From: Enterococcus hulanensis
GTDB taxonomy: Bacteria; Bacillota; Bacilli; Lactobacillales; Enterococcaceae
DNA length: 64,000 nt
Assembly: GCF_005405485.1 (NCBI RefSeq)
Contig: NZ_BJED01000014.1
Coordinates: 65,392-129,391 of the forward strand
Direction of reading: 5' to 3'
Below, piece by piece: positions 58,129-64,000 of this stretch. Each line of letters opens with the position of its first letter. Position 1 is the stretch's first letter. The notes under the pieces were generated by a model. That model saw nothing but the letters and a program-made list of their open reading frames with translations, was not told the DNA's origin and made no database searches. Position numbers and translations under genes: made by a program.

Positions 58129-58746
58129 ATGGCAGTATCATTAAAAGTAGAAGAAAGAGCAATTCGCCCTCGTTCCATTCGCAACAAATTGCGTCACGAA
58201 GGAAAAGTTCCAGCAATCGTTAATGGATATAAGGTTGAAAGTACACCTATCTCAATCGACGAACGTGAATTTTCAAGATTGTTGCGTGAAAATGGCGCAA
58301 ACACTGTTTTTACTATTGAAGTTGGCGGAAAGAAAGTAAACACATTATTACGTGAAACTCAATTAGACACTTTTACACATCGTTTGACACACGTTGAATT
58401 AGTATCTGTAAACTTGTCTGAAGAAACCGAAGCTGAAACAGAAATCAACTTAGTTGGTGAAGCTGTTGGTGTGAAGGCCGGTGGTACACTTGCTCAAACA
58501 CTTTATACAGTAGTTGTTTCTGCAACACCAGAAAAATTACCAGAAGGTATCGAAGTGGATATTTCTGGATTAGAAATCGGTCAATCAATCTCAATCGGCG
58601 ATCTGCCTAAGAACGCTGACTACACGATTGTAACGGATGCAGACGAACAAGTTGCTTCTGTCCAAGAAGCTCAAGAACTTCCTGAAGAAGGCGAAGTTTC
58701 TGAAGGCGCTGAACCAGAAGTCATCGGTGGATCAACTGAAGAATAA
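58129..58746 (+). CDS. rplY: 50S ribosomal protein L25/general stress protein Ctc
   Basis: The long form of L25 that binds 5S rRNA. The 205 residues have the N-terminal L25 domain (ERAIRPRSIRNKLRHEGKVPAIVNG) and the C-terminal TL5/CTC domain (GEAVGVKAGGTLAQ, LPEGIEVDISGLEIGQSISI), ending in an acidic tail. In Bacillus the ctc gene is a stress gene. I start at ATG 58129, eight bases from AAGGAGGA. Confidence 0.96.
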   Translation: MAVSLKVEERAIRPRSIRNKLRHEGKVPAIVNGYKVESTPISIDEREFSRLLRENGANTVFTIEVGGKKVNTLLRETQLDTFTHRLTHVELVSVNLSEETEAETEINLVGEAVGVKAGGTLAQTLYTVVVSATPEKLPEGIEVDISGLEIGQSISIGDLPKNADYTIVTDADEQVASVQEAQELPEEGEVSEGAEPEVIGGSTEE

Positions 58747-58758
58747 GCATTTGCAGAG

Positions 58759-58788
58759 GCATGTCGGAATCCGGCATGCTTCTTTTTT
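58759..58788 (+). terminator. rplY terminator
   Basis: GCATGTCGG / CCGGCATGC stem with an AAT loop and TTCTTTTTT, 12 bases after the stop. The following 58789-58951 shows nothing clear. Confidence 0.9.
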
Positions 58789-58951
58789 AACCATTTAATT
58801 CGTTTTTCTCCTATTATGGTCAAAATTATTTAGTTTTTCTTATATACCAAGTACAATAAGTGGTCTTTTTTAGTAAAAAGATTTACAATAAGGCACTACA
58901 AAGCTTACTTGTACTTTAAGTAAGTGATTCCAACTAAAGGAGGAAAAATCT

Positions 58952-59275
58952 ATGCTTGAAACATTTGATTCGAAGAAAAGTCGTTATGCCTCTGTCGGTG
59001 TGGTGTCCAGCTTGCCAGGCGAGCTGATTGATAGTATCTGGTATATCATTGACTTAGACTTAAAGGGCTTGATCCCATTAGACAATATCTTGAGTTTTGA
59101 TTTAATCAACAATGACGGACGTGTCACGATGCACTTCTCCCAAGAAGGCAGCGAAGTTGAAATGGGCATTGATCTGCCGTTTGGATTTTCTTATGATTTT
59201 CCGCAAGAAGTCTATGCTTATGACGACGGCAATCGTCAAACTATTCTATTACCGAATGAAATTCGTCAACGTTAA
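58952..59275 (+). CDS. DUF960-like protein of unknown function
   Basis: A 107-residue soluble protein that matches what I remember of DUF960 (short proteins of lactic acid bacteria and staphylococci): RYASVGVVSSLPGELIDSIWYIID, PLDNILSF and the end TILLPNEIRQR. No catalytic residues can be named. AAAGGAGGAAA precedes the ATG. It is a single-gene unit with its own terminator. Confidence 0.8.
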   Translation: MLETFDSKKSRYASVGVVSSLPGELIDSIWYIIDLDLKGLIPLDNILSFDLINNDGRVTMHFSQEGSEVEMGIDLPFGFSYDFPQEVYAYDDGNRQTILLPNEIRQR

Positions 59276-59283
59276 ATTCATAA

Positions 59284-59315
59284 GACAGCCCGTTTCTTAA
59301 GGGTTGTCTTTTTTT
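59284..59315 (+). terminator. terminator of the DUF960-like gene
   Basis: GACAGCCC / GGGTTGTC stem followed by T7, 8 bases after the stop. Confidence 0.88.
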
Positions 59316-59337
59316 CTTAACTTTTTACACGATACTC

Positions 59338-59365
59338 TTGCTTTCAGAAAATTTTGTGGTAATAT
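59338..59365 (+). promoter_or_regulatory. promoter of the MATE transporter gene
   Basis: TTGCTT, 16 bp and TAATAT preceded by TGG, 34 bases before the start codon. Confidence 0.65.
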
Positions 59366-59399
59366 CAATCAGAAAATTTTTTTAGAAAGCAGGAAAAGA

Positions 59400-60770
59400 A
59401 TGAAAGAATTAACTCATGGAAATCCAGCAAAATTGATTTTATTGTTTGCTTTGCCACTATTTGTAGGAAATGTTTTTCAGCAATTTTACAGCATGATAGA
59501 TATGTTGGTTGTAGGTCAGGTGCTGGGTAAAGATGCCTTAGCCGCCGTGGGTGCAACGGGTAGTGTTAGTTTCTTGATTATCGGGTTTGCTCAAGGTTTA
59601 ACGTCAGGTCTGTCAATTATTACAGCCCAACGCTTTGGTGCTAAAGATTTGCAGGGCGTGCGAAAAAGCTTTGCTGCCTCTATTTTGATCAGCCTTGGCG
59701 TTACTGTCATTTTGACGATTTTGAGTTTGATATTTTTACGTCCATTGCTTTTATTGATGCAAACACCGCCTGAACTTTTGGATCAAGCACAAGATTTCAT
59801 TTCCGTGATTTTAGCTGGAATCTTCGCTTCCATGAGTTTTAATCTTTTATCCAATATGGTGCGAGCACTGGGCGATAGTCGGACTCCCTTGTTTTTCTTA
59901 GCTGCCGCAGTAGTTGTCAATGTTGTTTTAGATTTGATTTTTATTATCTACTTCCACATGGGGGTTGCCGGAGCTGGTTATGCAACAGTGATCGCACAAG
60001 TATTCGCTAGTCTGTTATGCGTGTGGTTTATTCGTCGAAAAATCCCATTATTACAAGTCAGCCGGAAACACTTTTCTTTCGATAAGGAAGAAATAAATCA
60101 GCATTTGAAAGCAGCATTGCCTATGGGCTTTCAATCATCGATTATCGCGATCGGCGCAGTAATCTTACAATCAGCGCTGAATACATTAGGAACAGACGTT
60201 GTAGCAGCTCAAGCAGCCGCTAGTCGAATCGATCAATTCGCGATTCTTCCTATGATGTCTTTTGGGATTACAATGACTACTTTCACAGCACAGAACCTAG
60301 GTGCAAAACAATATGGTCGAATCATCCAAGGGGTGAAGCAGGGATTATTAATGAGCGGGGCATTTAGTTTATTCGCAGGATTGCTGGTCATTACTTGCGG
60401 ACGTTCCTTCGTCGCCTTGTTTGTGGATCGCAGCGAAACGCATGTCTTTGATCTGGCCCAGACTTATTTTACTATTAATGGTTCTTTATACTGGGTATTA
60501 GCGGCTTTACTTGTTCTGCGTTATACATTACAGGGATTAGGTCAAGCCAAAATACCGACAATTGCCGGAATGATGGAACTGATTATGCGATCTTTCGCAG
60601 CCATTATTTTGACCCATTCCTTCGGCTTTGCTGGAGCGGCGTTCGCTTCTCCGCTAGCTTGGATTGGATCTACGCTTGTTTTGCTAGCTTCTTATTTCAA
60701 AGCGATGCGTCGATTAAAACAGCTGGATAACGAACAAACATTAGAGCCGACAATCGGCTTCGAGCATTAA
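59400..60770 (+). CDS. MATE family efflux transporter
   Basis: A 456-residue 12-segment membrane protein of the multidrug and toxin extrusion family, exchanging cations or drugs for H+ or Na+. It begins MKELTHGNPAKLILLFALP and has FVGNVFQQFYSMIDMLVVGQ, the MATE signature of the first half, and the second-half repeat with FGITMTTFTAQNLGAKQYGR. The substrate is unknown. ATG 59400 is preceded by AGCAGGAAAAG; an open frame reaches further upstream but has no ribosome site. Confidence 0.92.
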   Translation: MKELTHGNPAKLILLFALPLFVGNVFQQFYSMIDMLVVGQVLGKDALAAVGATGSVSFLIIGFAQGLTSGLSIITAQRFGAKDLQGVRKSFAASILISLGVTVILTILSLIFLRPLLLLMQTPPELLDQAQDFISVILAGIFASMSFNLLSNMVRALGDSRTPLFFLAAAVVVNVVLDLIFIIYFHMGVAGAGYATVIAQVFASLLCVWFIRRKIPLLQVSRKHFSFDKEEINQHLKAALPMGFQSSIIAIGAVILQSALNTLGTDVVAAQAAASRIDQFAILPMMSFGITMTTFTAQNLGAKQYGRIIQGVKQGLLMSGAFSLFAGLLVITCGRSFVALFVDRSETHVFDLAQTYFTINGSLYWVLAALLVLRYTLQGLGQAKIPTIAGMMELIMRSFAAIILTHSFGFAGAAFASPLAWIGSTLVLLASYFKAMRRLKQLDNEQTLEPTIGFEH

Positions 60771-60807
60771 AAAAGCAAAAATCCTTCAATGGATTTTTGC
60801 TTTTTTT
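60769..60807. terminator. bidirectional terminator after the MATE gene
   Basis: AAAAAAGCAAAAATCC / GGATTTTTGCTTTTTT stem with a 6-nt loop, overlapping the stop codon and serving the convergent gene as well. Confidence 0.92.
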
Positions 60808-60815
60808 ACTCTATT

Positions 60816-61358
60816 TTAATCCTTTGATTCTTTTGCTAGTTGGCAGTAGATAGACAACATGTGTTGGGAAAACGCTGAAGTAAATCCTCTTGCAGTATCG
60901 ATGATTTGATTACATCTTGCAAAATAGAGATGGAAATAAATTTCCGAATCATCCTCCAAGATTCGCGCTACCGCTGAAGCATAGTTTGTAATCAACAATT
61001 CTTTGATGTTTTCATCTGACTCGCCGAAGATCCCTACAAAATCCAACCCGCATTCGACAAAATATAATTCTACATCAATCAACGCGCGTTGGTTTTGACA
61101 ACTCTTGCGGAACTTTCGCAGCAACTCTTTCGCTTGTATTAAGGAACGATCCACCTCACCATGGGGAAAAAATGCCTTCTCCAGCTTTTGTTTGGTCATT
61201 TTTGCTAGACGCATCCCATATTCATCACCCAAAAAGCGAGAGTCAACAATTTGTTGAGCAACCTCTGAATGTTTATATACCTGACATAGCAGCTCTATTA
61301 ATTGATCATTATCCGCCTCACATAGTTTTTCCCGCAATCCCGAAATCGTCATTTCCAT
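60816..61358 (-). CDS. hypothetical protein, DUF6155-like
   Basis: A 180-residue soluble, helix-rich protein. The start ISGLREKLCEADNDQLIELLCQVYK resembles DUF6155 proteins as I remember them; the assignment is tentative. There are six cysteines without a clear metal pattern. It is a single gene between two terminators. Confidence 0.65.
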   Translation of the reverse strand: MEMTISGLREKLCEADNDQLIELLCQVYKHSEVAQQIVDSRFLGDEYGMRLAKMTKQKLEKAFFPHGEVDRSLIQAKELLRKFRKSCQNQRALIDVELYFVECGLDFVGIFGESDENIKELLITNYASAVARILEDDSEIYFHLYFARCNQIIDTARGFTSAFSQHMLSIYCQLAKESKD

Positions 61359-61419
61359 CTTGCAACCCTCACCTTCACTCTTTTTTAATCTTAATTTAAC
61401 TTATTTCAAATAAAAAGAA

Positions 61420-61455
61420 AAGAACTTTTGGCGCTTATTTAAGCCAAAAGTTCTT
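61420..61455 (-). terminator. kup terminator
   Basis: A perfect 13-bp stem AAGAACTTTTGGC / GCCAAAAGTTCTT with a 10-nt loop; TTCTTTTTATTT follows on the minus strand. Confidence 0.85.
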
Positions 61456-61504
61456 AGTCTGTATAAACTTTTTGAGTGAAGAAGCTGAAATCGTCTAGCT
61501 ACAA

Positions 61505-63502
61505 TTATATTTTTCGTTCCTTAAGCCACGTTTTTCTTGTTTCACCTACGATCAGCGGTACTGTCTCATAAGTAACTTCACTATATTCAATTCCAAACCA
61601 GCGTTCTGGAGTAACCGTATGGTGCTTGATAGCCAGACGTGCTTGCATAACTTGCCGGTCCCATTTATCCAGCTTCGTCATATTCGACAACACCTCTTGA
61701 ATCATCACAAAACGAAAATCTCCGACCTGGCGTCCCGGTGTCAATGAATAATGTTGCGGTTGTTTCGGTAGTCGTCCCTGCTTCATCAGATCATGGATGA
61801 TCTGGCGTAGATAAACGTTGACGTCTTGTGAGATACGAAAGCCCAAATACAGTTTGACCTTCACAATAAAGTCGGTCCCCATCATATCGATACTATATTC
61901 TTCGGTGTAGGGTTCATCCGTTACCTCGACATTCACGAACCAATAAACTTTGGCACGCTTTAACCGTTTATCCAAAATCGAATAAATGAATTGCTGCGGA
62001 ATCTGATCCCCATCTAAACGCGGAACCAGAAAAACCACATTCGTCTGATAATACGGAATCCGATCGTCATCATGCAATTCTTGTAATTGCGGAAGATAGT
62101 CTTTGAAGTTTACATCTTGACTCGTATTTTCCTGCACTCGATTGCTGCGATACCAGATATACATCACACTTAATATCAAGAGGGCCATCGCCACCGCAAC
62201 GAACCCGCCGTGGAAAAACTTGGTTACACTAGAAATAAAGAAGAAGCCTTCTAGTGTTCCAAAAAAGACTAGCATCAATATTGCTAAAAAGCGGGACGTT
62301 CCTTTTTGAAGTAAATAATGATACAACAAGAAAGTCGTCATCAGCATTGTAACGGTAATCGACAGACCATACGCAGCCTCCATGTGACTAGACGTGCGGA
62401 ACGTCAAAACGATCAATGAACAGGCCGCCCATAAAATCAGATTGATAGCCGGAATATACATTTGCCCAATGCTTTTACCCGGATAGATAATCCGCATTCT
62501 CGGTAATAATTTTAATTTGATCGCCTCAGAAACTAACGTAAACGATCCGGAAATCAAGGCCTGAGATGCAATGACTGCAGCGATTGTCGCAAAGACGACC
62601 CCGAAAATCATCCAGCCATCCGGCAATATTTGGAAGAAAGGATTCAAATTTTCGATTCCTTCAATCGCAGCATTGCCCTTCACATGCAAAATCCACGCAG
62701 CTTGGCCGGCGTAATTCAACATCAAACAAAGCAGGACATACGGCCAGCTGATATGGATATTTTTCTTGCCCACATGGCCCATATCAGAGTACAAAGCTTC
62801 CGCCCCTGTTGTCGCTAAGAAAATACTTCCTAAAATAAAGATTCCCATTTTATTTTCAGGACTGAACAGCAAATGAATCGCATAATAAGGATTCAATGCT
62901 TTAATCACACTAAAATCATACGGAATATTCAATAAACCCATCAAACCTAAAAAAGTGAACCAAAGAAACATGATAGGCCCAAAAGCTTTCCCGACAAAAT
63001 CCGTACCAAAGCGTTGGATCAAAAATAAAAATAGCAGAATCACTAAGGTTATAATCACGATAACATTTTGATTATTACCGAATATTTGATAAAAATCCGG
63101 AATTCCTCTTAGTCCTTCGATCGCCGTCGTCACTGTCACGGCCGGGGTCAGCACGCCATCGGCTAATAATGCCGCACCGCCAATCATTGCCGGCACGATT
63201 AGATACTTTCCGCCTTTTCGCACTAAGGTGTATAAAGAGAAGATACCTCCCTCACCATGATTATCTGCCCTTAAAGCAATCAGCACGTATTTGACCGTGG
63301 TTAAAAGCATGACGGTCCAAAAAACCAGCGAGACTGCACCAAGAACAAAGTCCTGCGTGACAGTACTCAATCCGCCATTTTCTTCTAAAATAGCTTTCAT
63401 TACATACAAGGGGCTCGTTCCGATATCGCCGTAAACGACTCCCATCGCAATCAGCAATCCAGCTGCCGAAAGTTTTTTAGTATGATCTTTCTTTTTTTCC
63501 AT
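61505..63502 (-). CDS. kup: KUP family potassium uptake protein
   Basis: A 665-residue K+/H+ symporter in the cell membrane. It has 12 membrane segments beginning AAGLLIAMGVVYGDIGTSPLYV, the family signature, then GGIFSLYTLVRKG and LLADGVLTPAVTVTTAIEG, and a cytoplasmic C-terminal domain from about residue 460. CAGGAGAG precedes the ATG. A leader of about 360 nt with a manganese-type riboswitch lies upstream, which is unusual for this family. In related bacteria Kup transport is controlled by c-di-AMP. Confidence 0.96.
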   Translation of the reverse strand: MEKKKDHTKKLSAAGLLIAMGVVYGDIGTSPLYVMKAILEENGGLSTVTQDFVLGAVSLVFWTVMLLTTVKYVLIALRADNHGEGGIFSLYTLVRKGGKYLIVPAMIGGAALLADGVLTPAVTVTTAIEGLRGIPDFYQIFGNNQNVIVIITLVILLFLFLIQRFGTDFVGKAFGPIMFLWFTFLGLMGLLNIPYDFSVIKALNPYYAIHLLFSPENKMGIFILGSIFLATTGAEALYSDMGHVGKKNIHISWPYVLLCLMLNYAGQAAWILHVKGNAAIEGIENLNPFFQILPDGWMIFGVVFATIAAVIASQALISGSFTLVSEAIKLKLLPRMRIIYPGKSIGQMYIPAINLILWAACSLIVLTFRTSSHMEAAYGLSITVTMLMTTFLLYHYLLQKGTSRFLAILMLVFFGTLEGFFFISSVTKFFHGGFVAVAMALLILSVMYIWYRSNRVQENTSQDVNFKDYLPQLQELHDDDRIPYYQTNVVFLVPRLDGDQIPQQFIYSILDKRLKRAKVYWFVNVEVTDEPYTEEYSIDMMGTDFIVKVKLYLGFRISQDVNVYLRQIIHDLMKQGRLPKQPQHYSLTPGRQVGDFRFVMIQEVLSNMTKLDKWDRQVMQARLAIKHHTVTPERWFGIEYSEVTYETVPLIVGETRKTWLKERKI

Positions 63503-63733
63503 TTTGCACTCTCCTGTTACAGCCCAACGCTGAATCGGTATTGGTTTGGTTTCTCTCTAGCGAGTAAAATTGTAAATTTGCTGCGCCTATCATTCTGCTA
63601 ACCTGCAGACAGGAAGCAGAACTGACAGCTACATCTGTTGCAATATGTTCATTTTTCTAAAACCGAGAAAAATGTTGCTGTTTTCGTACGCATACGATTT
63701 CTCTAACGCACTAAAGTGCGAAGAGAAACTCGC
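63503..63733 (-). promoter_or_regulatory. structured part of the kup leader after the riboswitch
   Basis: No ORF. Three good hairpins occur in the kup leader: TTTCTCT-CGCAC / GTGCG-AGAGAAA (63698-63728), CATTTTTCT / AGAAAAATG (63650-63674) and TTCTGCT-CCTG / CAGG-AGCAGAA (63593-63621). I see no convincing second promoter, so kup seems to depend on the promoter before the riboswitch. Confidence 0.5.
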
Positions 63734-63774
63734 AAAAAAGACCTAAACAACAGCTCTCACTATTGTTTAGGTCT
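63734..63774 (-). terminator. riboswitch-controlled terminator
   Basis: A perfect 12-bp stem AGACCTAAACAA / TTGTTTAGGTCT followed by six T on the minus strand. Its 5' arm contains GACCTAAA, the 3' strand of the aptamer P1 stem, so aptamer folding and termination exclude each other. Confidence 0.85.
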
Positions 63775-63858
63775 TGCAAATTATCTTATAGACCAGTGCT
63801 TGAGCACTTGATGTTGATCTAAAAGCATAGAGCTTGCTCTATGTCGCTACTCCCCTAA
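63768..63858 (-). promoter_or_regulatory. yybP-ykoY (manganese) riboswitch
   Basis: On the minus strand the aptamer opens with TTTTAGGGGAGTAGC and closes with GCAAGACCTAAA, the conserved ends of the yybP-ykoY family. Between them lie a CATAGAG/CTCTATG hairpin (63826-63843) and an arm carrying ATCAACATCA around AGTGCT/AGCACT (63790-63821). P1 pairs TTTAGG with CCTAAA. Members bind Mn2+ and mostly switch export genes on. The shared strand with the terminator predicts transcription on with ligand, as in other members. Confidence 0.85.
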
Positions 63859-63869
63859 AACTTATCCGT

Positions 63870-63898
63870 ATTATCCAGTTTTCAAAGAGATTTGTCAA
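63870..63898 (-). promoter_or_regulatory. promoter of the riboswitch-kup transcript
   Basis: A perfect TTGACA (63893-63898), 17 bp and GATAAT (63870-63875) on the minus strand, right after the pnp stop. Confidence 0.8.
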
Positions 63899-63919
63899 AG
63901 AATAACCTCAAAATAGAAT

Positions 63920-64000
63920 CTATTTTTCTTCTTTTTTGCTTTCTTCTTCTTTCAACATAGCTTTACGAGAAGCGTTCACGCGACCTTGACGATCGATCTC
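63920..64000 (-). CDS. pnp: polyribonucleotide nucleotidyltransferase, C-terminal end only
   Basis: Only the last 26 codons are in the window. EIDRQGRVNASRKAML is the end of the S1 RNA-binding domain of PNPase, followed by a charged tail EEESKKEEK. The identification rests on this short piece; another S1-domain protein is possible. The kup promoter begins 20 bases after the stop. Confidence 0.75.
   Translation of the reverse strand, partial: EIDRQGRVNASRKAMLKEEESKKEEK

Noticed and set aside
57981-58223. 80-residue open frame overlapping the rplY start
   Set aside because: Runs through the terminator hairpin and out of frame into rplY, no ribosome site; it is leader sequence.
63503-63898. 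A c-di-AMP (ydaO) riboswitch before kup
   Set aside because: I expected it for a potassium gene, but its conserved sequence blocks are absent; the conserved bases fit yybP-ykoY.

Overview
The window comes from a low-GC Firmicute of the order Lactobacillales, most likely Enterococcus; I cannot fix the species from sequence alone. The evidence is the bifunctional glutathione synthase gshF, a long (CTC-type) ribosomal L25, the ecfA1-ecfA2-ecfT transporter genes directly behind rplQ, strong AGGAGG ribosome binding sites with frequent GTG and TTG starts, and enterococcal-looking ribosomal proteins. It is a core chromosomal segment. I see no prophage, CRISPR array or rRNA operon, and only one decayed insertion sequence.

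Positions 1-6500 (minus strand) hold a cell-wall D-alanine cluster, ddl, murF, acpS and alr, with the DEAD-box helicase cshA inside it. Positions 6080-9855 hold a DUF188 protein, a polytopic membrane protein, a metallophosphoesterase and, on the plus strand, a small unknown protein followed by a frameshifted LOG-family gene. gshF and a small orphan ORF follow. From 12.7 to 25.8 kb (minus) come ftsY, a HAD phosphatase, smc, rnc, acpP, plsX, recG, fakA and an Asp23-family gene, covering protein targeting, chromosome organisation and phospholipid synthesis, with one plus-strand cysteine hydrolase. rpmB and a yfhO-like membrane protein gene lie on the plus strand at 26-29 kb.

From 47.5 kb down to 29.4 kb (minus) runs the S10-spc-alpha ribosomal supercluster: rpsJ to rplQ with secY, adk, infA and rpoA inside, followed by ecfA1, ecfA2, ecfT, a SAP-domain gene and truA. 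Upstream of it is a decayed IS110-type transposase, then the str operon rpsL-rpsG-fusA-tuf (48.9-53.4 kb). Positions 53.7-63.5 kb hold rpiA, gpmA, a tRNA-Leu(CAG), udk, a YjjG-like phosphatase, an RsuA-type pseudouridine synthase, rplY, a DUF960-type gene, a MATE transporter, a DUF6155-like gene and kup. The right edge cuts the last codons of pnp.

The most interesting content is in the untranslated regions. A yybP-ykoY-type (manganese) riboswitch with its own promoter and overlapping terminator sits directly upstream of the potassium transporter gene kup, an unexpected target. Long structured leaders precede cshA and rplY, an L17-downstream-element-like RNA follows rplQ, and infA has its own promoter and a hairpin leader. 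All calls were made by reading the sequence; no database or folding program was used.
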